From: Prostheceraeus crozeri
Taxonomy: Eukaryota > Platyhelminthes > Polycladida > Euryleptidae
NCBI GenBank assembly: GCA_907163375.1
Contig: CAJQUW010004469.1
Span: 310,001-374,000 of the forward strand
DNA: 64,000 bases
Direction: 5' to 3'
Below are positions 1 through 12,822 of this stretch, piece by piece; the first letter of the stretch is position 1, and each line of letters starts with the position of its first letter. The notes under the pieces are model-generated. The model was given only the letters and a program-made list of their open reading frames with translations. It made no database searches and was not told the DNA's origin. Made by a program: the position numbers and the translations under genes.

Positions 1-3000
1 GTCAATCGTCAAAGATTAACAAATGAACGAAGGTCATGAATTGCATATTGTTAACTGTAAATATCTGCTTTTTGTATCAATCGTGGCACATGGCTTAACA
101 TGGAAGTGAAATTGCATCAAAAATGAACACTCTTTTAGCTGAAACTAATTTGGCATTAAATACATTTGAATATCATTTGCATATTCTGTAATTAATCGCC
201 AAGTGAAACGGAAGTTATTGCTAATGAGTGCTACTATGACCAGGGGCGTCGTGCGCCGCAAAAACTTGAGCAGGCCCATTTTGTGACATCATTGTTCATA
301 AGTTTATGGGTCCACGCCACACCATTTGACTCACCGTTGACCGTGACCTTGCTGTCAAAACTCCATGGCCCTGTAGGCCTATAAATGTACATTTTTATTT
401 TTTTCTTTCTGATTGTTAATCTTAATGATGCATAATAATTCATATTAATTTTCCCCTTGGATTTTAAAGTGATAGCAACAGAGTTAATAAGATTAAATTT
501 TATTTTTCATTATTATTCAAAAAATACGTGATACACGTAGACAACACACCACCTCAGTCTTTAGCAATCTGAAACTATTTATTTAGCAGCAATTCTTCCT
601 TCGAATTGACAAGGGAAAAGGGAAACAATCTACCTTTATAAGCTGGGTAAGCTCTTAAAAAATCTAGTGTGGTGGTCGAAAATCAAAAAAAAAAGCAGAA
701 AAAATTAAAATTAATAGGTGTCTGCATGCATGCAAAATAATGGTGTGTATGCTATGCCTAAACAAACAAGTAGTGGGTGTGATGATTTGTTTCATTTGAA
801 AAGAAAACAATAAAAAGGATGAAAAAAAATTGGAAAATGTGAATCTAACAATTAAGCATAAAAAGTTAAAACTACAAAAAAAAATGGGAAACAAAGGAAA
901 AAAATAAAAATAATTTAAATGAAATGGTTAATTCCGTCATGTTGGCATCAGTCTTTCAGTCATTCTCGGACAATGAAGCAGTCAAAATCTGGTCAAAAAA
1001 CAAAAAAGTGCATTCACATGCACAAAAAATCGAAAAAAAAAATTGCAAAATTTATCACCAAACTATCATGGAAAAAAAAAGATAATTTGTTTTTCTTTTC
1101 ATCATCAAACTTCGGCTTTCATGGAAATAACAAGCATATATCTTGGCACAGCATGAAAACTTAGAATTTTAGATGTTATACCAACATGTAGATCTTAGGA
1201 AATCACTGTTATATAGGTATGTACGGGTTAAGGAAACACATTATTTGTATGTATAAACGTCAATGTGTGTGTTATGTATGGCTACACATTACAAACTAAA
1301 CATAAAAGCAGCTTGCACATACATTTTATGTAAAATATAAACATTGATTTATGCAGGTAACTTAAATAAGTGTAACTTGTATTATGCCAGGCTAATGTAG
1401 CAAAACCGACTTCAGACTACTTAGTATACTAATCAGAAAAATGTCTTACATACTTGTGGTATGAAATTCCTTCTTGAACTTGAAGTTATGCAATTACATG
1501 TATTCTATTCTTGTTTGCTCCGGGTACATTAAGATCTGAAATCTTCTTGTTAGTTTTTTCTTTTTATTTCTGATAGATTATTGACAGTGCGCAAAGCTAT
1601 TTGCTTTTTTATATAGAAGCCAATCTTAAAGAGCTGCTTTTAGCGGCAGCCATAGCTAGTGGGATCGCTTTGCTTCACTGCCTCCAGTCACGTTTCCCAG
1701 ATGTAGTCTGGTCATTGTGCTTTTATTGTTTTTAAAAACTGCTTCTACGGGTCCATCTGTGCACAGTCATTTAGGTGTCCTGGTCATCGTTGCGGACGGT
1801 TAACAACTTAGCTATGAATTGAACGGTTTGGGGTGATTCACATTAACCATGATGTTACGGCAAATGTCAGTACTTGGCTAAACATGCAAGCTAAAGATAA
1901 ATGGTGCCAGTGGTGTTTGTTAAAATAGTTTTTGTTTTGGAATTTGTGCACGTTTGCGTGAAGGATACTGGTGTGCAATAAGTTGGTAATACAATTTACT
2001 GGTATTATGCTTCGGTCGTATCTGAACGGGATTAAAACGTTGATAAAATGTGTAAATGTACAAAAGGGATCAGCAAAGCTGGAATCAAGAATCTATGACT
2101 TTATCGAAGAGTTAGCATTTAGTTCCGCCCTTCTGTTTTGATTCAACGTAGATGAGCATGAGATCTATGACATTTGCATCGATTCTTGAGGACCTATTTC
2201 TTTTAAAAGAAAGCAAATGTCAATTGGTCTTTTTTGCAGGAATTTGGCAGGGATCCAATATGAGGGGAACAATAACTAACGGGGACTGAGATTGCTGCTG
2301 CCCATGTGTTGCTCGACAATCCATACCGCGAGAGATTTATTTATTCAATTTTGAGCTTGGATTTCTTTGATCGGCTCTGAATTTTCAAAATCTCAACGCA
2401 CATCTTATGAAGAAGACAAAAATTGCAATGATTGGTGTGTTGTTTCATTGCATTTCAGATTTCAGTTAGTCATAGAAGAATTTGATAGATTAGACAGAGT
2501 AGCGCTTGTGAATCTTGCGGTGATGTTGTATAATTGCAGTTTCCAGCAGTTTTTGAATTTGTCATGCACCGAGAAAATGTCATTGACGTCATAAGGTGCA
2601 ATTGATGCGGTGTCTGTCATCCAAATCAAACGTGCTTTTCATTTTTTGAACAAGTATACGCGTACTGTACCTTAACAAAATACGTTTAAATTTTGCAAAA
2701 TTTGCGCAAACATCTTTTTTAGACTCTTTAAAGAGACGTTGTTTGTATAACAGGTAAGCGTATCTAAACTGGAATATCACGCATAAAATTTTCTTTGAAG
2801 TGCAGTAACGAGAAATTGCGTTTGTGCGAACGTTTGTAATCAATTCAACAACCCGCATTAAATTCAAAAAATGTATGTGCAATGCACATGTGCATCATGC
2901 ATCGCTCCACATTATTGTAATCCACATAATTCCCCCGCAACCGGTTTCCCGTCGCAATACCCATGCATTCTCCTCTATGCAATTTTTCATATTGCTTAGA

Positions 3001-6000
3001 TCATTTTCACAAATCGGTGGTTCCAAGAGCACGTTTCACAGCTGATGGCCAGCAGGATGATTCGCAAATATCATAGCTTCACAATCATCTTTCCACTGAT
3101 TCTTTCTCCTTTCGATCGCAATAATCAACTAGAGTCTTTCTTGATTGTCTGAGAGGTGGTGATGTCTAAGGCATCCTATAGAGTACAGCTTCCTTGCATT
3201 TTTCCAGATGTGCTTCAGAGCGAAGATTGATGATTACAAGTATACAATTTCAAAATTGCTCCGAGGATGTGAGGTTCCTTCGTCGTGACTGCTTGGGATT
3301 CTGTGCCTGAGAGAAAATTTGTGTAAGAACACTTTATGTTGGTACCTCCCCTGTTTCACATATTTCAAAAAAGTTCTTCTTTTTCTCACCGAGTTTTACT
3401 CACGTCGGTTATTCGATGAGGCAATCTTGGTCGACTGGAATTCCATAGTTTTTGTTTTCTTTCTGAAAAAGTGGTCTTCAACTCTCTCTTATGTCTATCT
3501 CCACTATGAATATTGACAGCTCCATTCTCCAATCACGAAGCCATCGTTTGCATTTGATAGTTCTATTTGTGTGCAATCCGGACACGGGATATTTGGCTGC
3601 ACGTGTTCGGACAGTTAAATTCTAGCCAGTTTTTCATCAAACATTTGACTGGAAAAGCTCTTGCATATTGTTAATAATCATTCCTCAACACCCATCCTGT
3701 CCTCTTAAAGACGGATAGGAATCGGATCAATATATAAGAAAAAAATATCGTGTCCAAATAGGTTTTACAGGCTTTCACCGTGGTCGCTTTCTGTATCCAA
3801 CATTTATATAAAAACTGACTGGGTTCGTCACCTATTTTCATTTCAAAAATATGCTTAGAATAAAGAATATTCTTTCTTCATATTTTGGTCGCAATATTCA
3901 TAAACCAATGGTGAGTGATCAAATATTCCTTCTTCCAAACGATGGGACAAAACTGAAGATATCCATCCAGAAGAGCTAATAACGAAGGTGATGTTTCTAT
4001 ACCCGTTCGATGATGTCGCTCGGGTTTTCCATCCTCGATTTTAGAAAAATTTTTGAGTGAAGAATCATATTAGCTTTTCGTCACAAAAAAATCAAACTTC
4101 CATAATCAAAGAGACAGCAAAGAAAAAAAAGAGTGCATCCATGTGAATCATTATGCTTTGTCACAATCATAAAATTAATATTTCAGGAAAATAGGAAAAG
4201 AAGAATCAAGGTATAGTACTTAGCTAATATAAGGCAAAATTGCAAAAAATACATGTTAGATACGAAAATATTAATTAAAAAAAAATCCATTTTGTACATG
4301 TCAAATACAGAAAAAATTTCACTGGTTCGATACCTCGTCCAAAAAATTTTTAATGAACAGTAAATTCCCTTTCGGATACCTCAATATGATAAAAAAAATT
4401 TCATACATTGTTTGGATTTTCAAAAAAAAATTTAAGTAATCAAACTTTAGCATTTACGAGCATAATTACACGGGAAAATTGGATGTGTACGCATGATCGC
4501 AGATACAAAAACTCTTTTCGATGTTAATTCAATTTAAGAAGAATAACGTCTGCAGTTGTACCTTTGTGGTATGTACATGTGCTGTGTATAGAACAAGACA
4601 AGTTGCATGCAAAAATCATTTAGCAACAAAGAAACAAGGTCTGCAATTCACAATGAGCGAATTCATAAAGAGCATCCTGTTTCCTGTCATGTTTTTGTCG
4701 TGACGTAGACAAAACTTTAGATAATGATTTCGTGATTTTCATTGTACCGTTTTGTGCATTCCATGTGCAATGCGCCTGCTATGCGATAAGCGACGAAAAT
4801 TAGAGTCACTGTTTCGATGAAAACAAGGATGCATTTTTAGAAGAAAAGCACTCTCAATTCACAATGCTGTTTCAATGACACGTCTCATTTCATAAAGTGT
4901 TTATTATCTGAAGTGACTCATTGTAAATTGTGGATCATATGGTTGCTTGAATTATCCGAAGGTAACGTTAAACTCTAAAAATGAGAGGAAAAATTTTGAA
5001 TACTGGTGTTGAAATGAAAGAAGTAATGTAAGATAGAAGAAGACTTTATTGAGCTTAAACAAGAAAGCCACGAAAATATTTCTCTGAAAAGAAAGCTCGA
5101 AATGAGATAAATGCATGAGCATATGGATATGTAAAAATGTAAAATCTATGCGATGACGTCAGATGACCTTGAACAGGAGGAGGAATAAACATTGTGGATC
5201 AAAATTGCGTTCAACGTATCCCGAATATGTTTATCATCAGTGATGACGACTGCCGGCAGTTGGCAGAAATACGCCGTGCAATTCAGTGCTCAGAACAAGT
5301 CGGCTAGGCAAAGATGTGGCTCATTTGTCATTAATGAGACTTTGAATTATTGTTGAGACAAATTAGCAGTCAGTTGACCGTTGTCGTCTAACGTGGAACA
5401 AGAGCGTTAGTTCACGCTAAGCGTGTCAGAAAGTTCGTGGTAGGGTGATTTTTGACGCTGTTAGTGTAGCCAGAAAAAATAGTGAGCTTCAATCTTGTCA
5501 GGAACTCTCGGCTAGCCTTAATGCAAGTGGCTCAAAGGTCACGAATCAGGTTTGGCATGTTATTGCAAGTCTTCTTGAGTTCACGCCGGTGTGCGGATAG
5601 AACTGTAAGAGAACAGTGAGTTAGTCTTCCGTGATGACTATGACAATGACAATAAAGAGGACGAATTAAATAATGTAAATAATGTTTGAAAGTAAGCAAC
5701 TCTAGAAGCCAATTTTGCATGCCTACTGTAGATCATTCAATGTAACAAAATCGTGATTGAAAAATAGTATGTCAATGACACACTGAGTGCATACCCAATA
5801 TTGCGTTAGAATTCCCATTGAAGGAAGTGGTGGCTCACCTAATTCGGTGCAACTTACCAACCCCCTAGCCGATAAAATTCGAAATATCGGCATGCATATG
5901 AGAACTTGAAGTGGTTGATAGTATCGGCATATATTTACAAATGACGACTATTGTTATCAATTATTTACTAATTCTAATGCTTACTGCTTACTGAGCGACA

Positions 6001-8259
6001 AGTAGGCATCCGATACATACTGGAATATTTGTAACTTGGATATAATTACTTGGATTATCATTCTCCGGGACTCGTTCGGAAATAGGGTTTCAATCATCAA
6101 ATTGTCAGATGTCTTTCTCAATAGGTGACTAAGAAAAAAATTAACCTCTTGAGGACGCGACGGGTTGGCAACTCTGGTCATTGTCTCACATGCCGAAGTC
6201 GAGCAACGCTCAGCCGTATTATTAATTGTAGGGTATAAAATGTCGAGTTGCCACAGATTCAATGTGAATAGAAAGGACAAAGCTCGTTCTCGGCACTTAT
6301 ATCTGTTTTTCATTGAGGCAACTCGGTAGCTGAATGAAATTAACTGTCATAGAGTACGTGTAGTAGCTAGAGTGTCGAATCAAATAAATGTCAGGATACA
6401 GTGAACATTTTTATATCAAAATATCCAATTTTTGCGGAGATTGCGTTCCTGCGGTTCAAAAACATCTGATCAGTTTCTAAGAGGCAAACGTTTTGCAAAT
6501 TATTCCTGTGTTTGTATACTAGCGATTTAATGCCTCTATATAAGTAGTATGAAACTTGTTGGATTATATCAAAATGAGTGAAAATTTACTAACAGGTGTC
6601 ATATTAAGCGGAAATTAAGTTGATTATCAAGGTAATTTCATGAACCACATTATAATGAAAGTCTTCATGAAACTTCAGATCTAATTATGCGTCTTGGCTG
6701 AAATTTCAAGTTTAACAAAATCTTCATTGGCATGATTTCATGATTCACCAATTTTGTGCTTCATTTCTTGAATCTGAATAGTAAAGGAGACCCATGTAGG
6801 CCTACATCATTTAAAGATAATTATCATCATTGTCTTCGATAGCAATATTTTGCTCTTTAAGTGGCAGGTAGCCTGCGATATGCTCACGTTTAAGAAAATG
6901 CCCATATTACTAAGGCTGAGCATAAAAATCAATGTAGCAAAGTGCGTCAAGGTAACAAAAAGCAAGCTAACGACTAGTTAATTTTTAGTAGGTACAAAAT
7001 ATGATTTAGAAGACAATTTGTATATCCTAAAATTTCTAAAAATTTAAAAATACTTACTAGAAGGACAAACTACAGTTCTTCTCTCCTCATGTGCAATGAA
7101 TTGGCGAGTAAGTCGTTCTGTTCAAAATTATGTTTATCACTTATAATATTGAAAAGATCCTATTTAACAGTCTGCCAATTCAGATGATAAGAGGACAGGT
7201 CTGTTTCCAATCAAAATACCAGATCTAGCTAACACAGCGGGATTGCGCTATCTATAATCTACCAGGTGTACAAGAGAATTAATATTAGTTCCCTAAGCCA
7301 AAACGTGAAAAAATTGTACAAAATCTGCATACAAATTATTTGACTATTTTTAATGAAGTCATCAACAGGAACTTGGTCAGGACGATCGCGTTTCGACCGC
7401 TAAATCCTGGACGCTCAAACCCAACCAAGCGCGGTCCTGTACAGCCTCAACAATTAAATTTATAGTAGAGAAAAATTAGCATCCATCAAAAAAATAGAGT
7501 CACTATTGACTGAAATGTACCTCAGTCATTTGAAAGAAGGACAGAGTCCAGCCAGTAGAGGTCAAAGAGGATAAAGTAATACCAACCCATCGAATTGCTA
7601 ATTTAACAAACATCATAGCCTCTCCAAGGTTGTCATGATGCGGAGGATTTGTAAAATACTATTATTTTTTCTGTGTTGCTATCATGATCAGACCTTCACG
7701 TTTCATTGCAATTACCTGCAATCTCCATCAGTTAAAGTGCAGCTTCGAATTAATACACCTACATGCGAAAATGTTGTATGTTATGTTAAATGCGAAGAAT
7801 TTCTACATGGTTATATGTGTGACTCCGTCGGTGCCTATAGGACACTACTTTTTATATTTTGGTGAGAATCGTCAGCTAAGTGAAGTTCACACATGCCTAC
7901 GTACATGAATTGTATATCAATATACTATAAATATTCAAAAATGAGTGTATTAAAGGAATCTGCACTTTTCGACGATTCGTGTGTATCGATACTTTTCATT
8001 TGTACTTTGAGGTGCCTAGAAATGTGAATTATACTGTTTGTCGATGTATTTTAGCTCACATGAGAACCTTTTGCTATGGAATGAGGGGATTGAGTGCGGA
8101 GAGAGAGTACTTTATTCACGGCAAATTCATGCATGTGACTACAATGTAACATGATAACATTCGAAAGAAGTGAAATAAAAGTGAAAGTAAGAGTAAATCA
8201 GGAGTAAATTAAATTCTGAAGTATATGAGAACTTTTGCATAGCTGTTGCACTTTACCTG
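1..8259. other. AT-rich intergenic stretch, no gene seen
   Basis: I see no gene, RNA or intact mobile element here. Open frames are short, many begin with non-ATG codons, and none gives a recognisable domain. Poly-A and poly-T runs are common (about 660-1090 and 4080-4450). About 3050-3760 is somewhat richer in G and C and looks like old coding-type sequence on the minus strand, but it is full of stops and I cannot name it. A TAGGCCTA-type word occurs near 375 and 6797. Confidence 0.6.
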
Positions 8260-8261
8260 CG

Positions 8262-8810
8262 TATGTAATTTTGAATAGCTTCTAGGGCAATTGCCAATTT
8301 GTAGTGACAGGCTCGAGCTTTCGGAGTAATTCTAGACTAGCTCCAAAATAATGGATGGAATTTTTGCCCAATTTAACTGTTCTAAACTTTGGTACCTCGA
8401 AAACGCTTCTGTGAGATCGCTCAGGAGCTGGACGGAACATTTTCATGAGAGGAATCGGAGCAATGCACCATGATTCCATGCATAGTTCCATTGTGTCTTG
8501 ATCGCTTTTGTGCACTGTCCAAGATTTCTCAATAGACTTCATTAATCGATGTAAAGTCAGATACCAACTCTCTAGTAGACTGCATGCATTTTAAGATATT
8601 TGCAACGACTCAACAGTGGATGAATAGTCCATCATGCCATGACGCAGGCATGTCTCACACATCATCTCAAGTTTACGTCGTGCAGTTTGGGATACGAATA
8701 GTACAAGTCTTGAAGAATATTCGAAATTCGGTTTTATGTAAGTCTGAATAAAGCGCCATCTGATCTTCCTATCAACAAATCTTTTCAATCGATTAATACT
8801 AATTAACTTA
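8262..8810 (-). mobile_element. LINE 3'-end fragment (CR1/Jockey-like ORF2 tail)
   Basis: This is the C-terminal tail of a non-LTR retrotransposon ORF2, read on the minus strand. The upstream part (8788-8591) has the post-RT pattern YIKPNFEYSSRLV. The downstream part (8542-8282) has VPKFRTVKLGKNSIHYFGA, matching the usual end of CR1/Jockey/L2 proteins (VP..RT..G..S..Y.GA). The two parts are in different frames, with a stop at about 8590, and the usual terminal WN.LP is degraded. The rest of the element (endonuclease, RT core) is absent, as expected for 5' truncation. The superfamily is inferred from motif style only. Confidence 0.6.
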
Positions 8811-8839
8811 CAAACTAGAAGTAATCACATCCCAAGCGC

Positions 8840-9960
8840 AAGGACAAAATGTGCAACGATGAGTCATCATGATGACTCAGCCCCCCTCTGGAAGGAAGGG
8901 AGATGGCCAAAGATGTGCTGGGTCCAAGAGGAAGAAACTGTTCCCTACCCCCCCCCCCTCTGGAAGGAAGGAAGGAGTTTTCCAGCAAGGGGTGGAATCT
9001 GGAAAGGAAGGCGGTAGGAATGTGGGAAGGATAGAGTGAGAAAAGGTGGGTTTTGGTGGTTTTTGGGATGAGAAAAGTTGGAAATCGTCATGAAGGAGGG
9101 TTTGGATGGGACATTGGAGTTCAGATTCGGAATCTACGTGAAATGTTGGGTTGGGAAGAAAGGCAGGAGAAGCAGCAAGGGGGTAGAATCTCTGAAAACG
9201 GCAGAGTTGGAAAAAGGCGGATGTTGACGGTTTTGGGATGAGAAAAGTCGTTTTTCGGCATAAAGGAGGCCTCGGATGGGAAAACGGAGGCCAGATTCGG
9301 AATCTACGTAAAATTTTGGGTTAGGAAGGATGTTTCCAGTGAAATCGGAGAGAAAAAGTTTTGAGGACTTCCCCCCCCTCTGGACGAGACTTCCAACTTT
9401 GGTTCTAGAGATCGTAGAAAGTCGTGTGATAGCTCATTTGAAAGCTAAGAGTGAGATAAATGCAGTGGAAAGCTCAGTTTGGCCCTATTTTCCTGGGTTT
9501 AGAGAGGAAAATGGCAGGAAAACGTCAGAGTTGGAAAAGGCAGGTTTTGGATGTTTTGGGATGAGAAAGTCCATCTTTCGACATGAAGGAGTGCTCGGAT
9601 GGGAAAACGGAGTGCAAATTCGGACGTTTTGGCCAATTTTGAGTATAGGAACTTCTTCCCAGCTCAATCGGATTGAAAAGTGCTGACCCCCACCCCCTCT
9701 GGAACGAGACTTCCAACTTTGGTTCTAGAGATCGTAGAAAGTCGTGCAATAGCTCATTTGAAAGCCAAGAGTGAGAAAAATGCAGTGGAAGACAAGGCTT
9801 ATTCATCTCTGCCTTCGTTTAGATGTGAGACACCATTGAAAATTTTGGACATTGGCGAAAAAACGACAGAGTTAGAATGTTTACGAAAACGGCTCTAGAG
9901 GATGAATCAAGGCTCGGACGGGAAAACAGAGAACAGATTTGGTATCAGCGTGCCATTTTG
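8840..9960. repeat. R1 copy A: purine-rich modular repeat
   Basis: Copy A matches 60571-61366 (copy B) in the same orientation. It is built from two alternating modules. Module 1 starts with GGGATGAGAAAAGT and continues through a CGGATGGGAAAACGGAG-type core; it recurs near 9066, 9234 and 9558. Module 2 starts with CCCCTCTGGAACGAGACTTC and recurs near 9371 and 9692. GGAAGG runs give strong purine strand bias. Frames open across it only repeat the module translation, so I do not call genes. The stretch to about 10080 continues without a partner in the window and ends with a TATA-like TATATAA at 10066-10072. Its class is unknown; a satellite or the terminal region of a large element are both possible. 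Confidence 0.75.
8860..8879. promoter_or_regulatory. Perfect 20-bp palindrome with two AP-1-type sites
   Basis: The half-site TGAGTCATCA is followed directly by its exact reverse complement. Each half contains TGAGTCA/TGACTCA, the known AP-1 (bZIP) binding core. R1 copy B has the same palindrome at 60591-60610 with one altered position. It lies about 20 bases inside the start of R1. Function is not shown; the conservation between copies may be simple shared descent. Confidence 0.4.
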
Positions 9961-10065
9961 CATCTAGAGGGTGAGTTTCAAGTCAATCGGAGCACTAGAA
10001 CAGGAGATATACGTGTTTAAAGATTTGGATGATGGATATTGCGTCATCAGCTGATCGCCACAAAC

Positions 10066-10072
10066 TATATAA
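10066..10072 (+). promoter_or_regulatory. TATA-like box at the end of R1 copy A
   Basis: TATATAA lies in the context ACTATATAAGCGG, followed about 15 bases later by a short tandem repeat. The context resembles the TATA boxes at 61978 and, on the minus strand, at 22571-22577 in the virus-like loci. No clear gene follows within 300 bases. Confidence 0.3.
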
Positions 10073-10083
10073 GCGGGGAACCG

Positions 10084-10111
10084 ACAGAAGTCAGAAGTCA
10101 GAAGTCAGAAA
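10084..10111. repeat. Short tandem repeat, 7-bp unit (AGAAGTC)
   Basis: Nearly four perfect copies of the seven-base word AGAAGTC lie just downstream of the TATA-like box at 10066. Confidence 0.8.
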
Positions 10112-11199
10112 CGTTTATTTTTCAAAAATGAAAACACGTTCATTATCATGATGATTTATTATGCTGCACACATGACAATTTGTGATGATTTCTATTTTTT
10201 TATTGAGACATGAGACAATGAATTGAGATGAAAAATGAAAAAAATCTGGAAGGAGAGGAGAAGGAGAGGAAAACATTTTGAAATCACAATTTTCCTGCAT
10301 CAATTTCTAATAATGGTAAGGAGATATAAGTTGAATACAATTTATGTTATAGTTAAGTTATCAAGTTATTTCATTCTTTCCTTATTCGATGCCTTTAGTA
10401 GGTCGATTTATTTAGTATTATTGATAATTACATAAAAAAGGAGTCTTATTTATCCTCATTACATATTTTATTTATTAATTATAATAATTAAAAATTAAAA
10501 AAACTATAATTGGAAATCAAACTTATTTTTTCACGCTTTCAAAATCACGTTGTTTTTGTCTCGTTCAATTTGAACATGATTTAGATGATCGCGATAATCT
10601 TTTCAATACGATGATGTGACAATTAAGGACAATCTAAGTTACCTTACGATTAACAATTGCTTGATGTCATTGGCCATTCTGATGTATGTCGTTATTGCTT
10701 TATTTCATTACCTTCATTTAGTTCTGCTCATGTCATAGATTAAGCCTATTTAGAAGCGATCACATTAGATGGTTAAAAAACGTGTTTGATAAATTGTAGA
10801 AGGTAGGTCACAAAACGGGTGATCTTGTATCACATATAGACAGAGACTTTTCATTAAGACGGGAGCGATTGTGAAAGGTAGGTCGTCTCTCTGAGCTCCA
10901 ATGATAGGATCGGAAATTTCAAATTTCGGGTTTCTGTAAGAAACCGACTTAGAAAATTTCATTGCTGATATCAGCTAAGGCGTCAGACTTAGAGGCTCGC
11001 CAGGAGATGGCCTTCGTTTCCAGACCATAAAAGACTCCAAAACTTTAAAGGCTTGTAACTTTGCTTCTACAAGTCCATTTGACTTGATTCAAAAAAGGTT
11101 CGATCGCTATTTATCAGACCTATAGTAACACACTACTTATAAATTTTCATAAGTAGTGCTAAAAAGCTGAAAAATGTAAATTCACTGTTTTTGGAGGTT
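10112..11199. other. Intergenic, no gene seen
   Basis: AT-rich with no convincing coding frame. The only structure noted is a small perfect hairpin with 9-base arms at 11132-11140 and 11149-11157 (ACTACTTAT / ATAAGTAGT) around an 8-base loop. Confidence 0.5.
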
Positions 11200-11880
11200 T
11201 TCGACCCTGCTGAAGTCAATGAAGGCATGGTTAAGTGTGTACAAGCCAGTCTTACCATGATACAAGCAGCTTTTCACTGAAAGCGAGCATGACACGGAGA
11301 GTTTTGCTGTAATATTCCACTGACAGTGTGTTCCTTCGGGACGGCGGATGATGCCGTAGTGATAAGTGTGACAAGTGAGTGTGTCAGATTTTAGACCGAA
11401 ACCGCTGGAGCAACTCATGTTGGGCATTTGACACAGTTCTCAACGTAGCACTTTGAACGCCAATCGGTTGAGTCTTAGCTATCTTGTCATGGGTCGCATC
11501 GAAACATCTCCATTGCAAAACGCTTGTGAATCACGGCTTGCTATCCCTCTCTACGGCTTGCTATCAAGCTGATCAAAGCAATGACTTGGGATGTTTCCTC
11601 TTGTAAATAACTCCACCGGATTTTATGTCTGGCGATCAAGTCATGGACGGTGCAAGTCACGGAGATTTTCGGTGTCATACTTCCTGTGGGTGGGCGTTCT
11701 TTCGAGACAGCGGTGAAGTCCGTAGCGATGAGTACTGCACGGGATATTCGGCAATTGTAATCCTTGTGAAACCTCTCTGCGTCATGTTTCCAAGTGGTTG
11801 CCTTTCGTCTCAACGTTGTACTCTGACCGCCAGGGCGACATTTAGCTATCTGCCACAAGCTACTTCATAAAATTTCCATT
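11200..11880. repeat. Diverged direct repeat in the left end of Polinton 1
   Basis: Two units about 365-371 bases apart share ordered blocks: a CACGGAGA block at about 11294 and 11657, a GACGGCGGATGA / GACAGCGGTGAA block, a CTCAACGT.GTACT block at 11439 and 11810, and TTAGCTATCT plus TCCATTGCA blocks near 11475 and 11836. Subrepeats of this sort are common in long Polinton ends. The unit boundary lies outside the clean inverted match, so the true left end may reach further out than 11469. Confidence 0.6.
11469..11629 (+). repeat. Polinton 1 left terminal inverted repeat (core)
   Basis: About 160 bases match the reverse complement of 23631-23791 with four mismatches (about 97%). The match runs from TGAGTCTTAGCTATC to CACCGGATTTTATGTC. 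I could not find a convincing 6-bp target duplication outside it. Confidence 0.85.
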
Positions 11881-12040
11881 GCACTTGTCTCCCGATAGTT
11901 GGTCATACATGTGAGAATGAACCATAAGTTCTTTTAAGATCTGTCTCTATCACGGCGAAGGGATGAATTGGAAGGGTCATTCATGCGCCACACGCAACCA
12001 CAAGCTAATTTCTCTCATCGCTAGTGAACAAGCTCTTGTT

Positions 12041-12406
12041 AGTGTAGTCAGAAAGTGTATCATGGTTTGCAAAAGCAACGTTTAGTGTAGTCAAATTGGT
12101 TTACTGTGACACACGTTTGTTAAAGTAGAGTTTGATCATCGAAGTTGTATTCGTAAGTGTAGTCATAAAGTGTATCATGTTTTGCAAAAGCAAAGTTAGT
12201 GTAGTCAAATAGTTTTGCAGTGACACACGTTTGTAAAAACAAAGTTTGATCATCGAAGTTTTATTCGTAAGTCTAGTCAGAAAGTGTATCAAGGTTTGCA
12301 AAAGCAAAGTTTAGTGTAGTCAAATAGTTTTACTGTGACACACGTTTGAGAAAGTAAAGTTTGATCATCGAAGTTTTATTCGTAAGTGTAGTCGGAAAGT
12401 GTATCA
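12041..12406 (+). repeat. About 115-bp tandem repeat, three copies plus a partial
   Basis: Units start at 12041, 12156, 12270 and 12385 with AGTGTAGTCAGAAAGTGTAT or close variants, giving a period of 114-115 bases. Related single units lie near 13010-13090 and, inverted, at about 22620-22720, so the module belongs to the inner terminal region of Polinton 1. A minus-strand frame open across it is a repeat artefact. Confidence 0.85.
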
Positions 12407-12588
12407 TGAAGTTTTATGAAACGCAAGTTTATGAAATGATAATGTAGTCTGAAAGTCAATGAAACACATCACAAGTCCTATAGTTCGCCATCCAGGACTC
12501 AGGTTTCCTACGACAAGATGTAGGGAGGTAGCACTTTATAGAAATTCACTTTTCACTGAGCATTGTTACAGTGTAGTGATCCTAAATC

Positions 12589-12822
12589 ATGAGTGAGACA
12601 GAAGCTGAATTAATGATTCGTCAAAAGAAAGAAAAGAACACAATCATGGAGTTGTCAGAAAGGTACTACTCCATGGCAATCAAGACAAGTGATCCAAGGA
12701 GGATTGCCGATTGTCTAGAAACGATTGACTATGTGAAGAAAGCAACAATAGTTAGTCCTCAAAGACAATCCAACATGCTAAAAGAGGGAAGATGGTTTGG
12801 ACCTAAACATAAATATGAGTGA
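12589..12822 (+). pseudogene. Polinton 1 small protein, unknown (77 aa)
   Basis: A short frame with an ATG start encodes a 77-residue charged protein (lysine, arginine and glutamate rich in the first half). No signal peptide, membrane segment or known motif is visible. It lies between the terminal tandem repeats and the RING gene on the same strand as the main gene block. I do not recognise it; small unique proteins at the ends are usual in Polintons. Confidence 0.45.

Noticed and set aside
664-894. 76-aa phenylalanine-rich minus-strand frame
   Set aside because: Composition artefact of poly-A rich DNA.
9330-9686. 118-aa frame and similar frames on both strands of R1
   Set aside because: Repeated module translation and purine bias explain them; the protein motif repeats exactly where the DNA module repeats.
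12101-12307. Minus-strand frame with internal protein repeats
   Set aside because: It only reads the 115-bp DNA tandem repeat.
12041-12406. Possible CRISPR-like array
   Set aside because: The whole 115-bp unit is repeated with no unique spacers, inside an animal mobile element.
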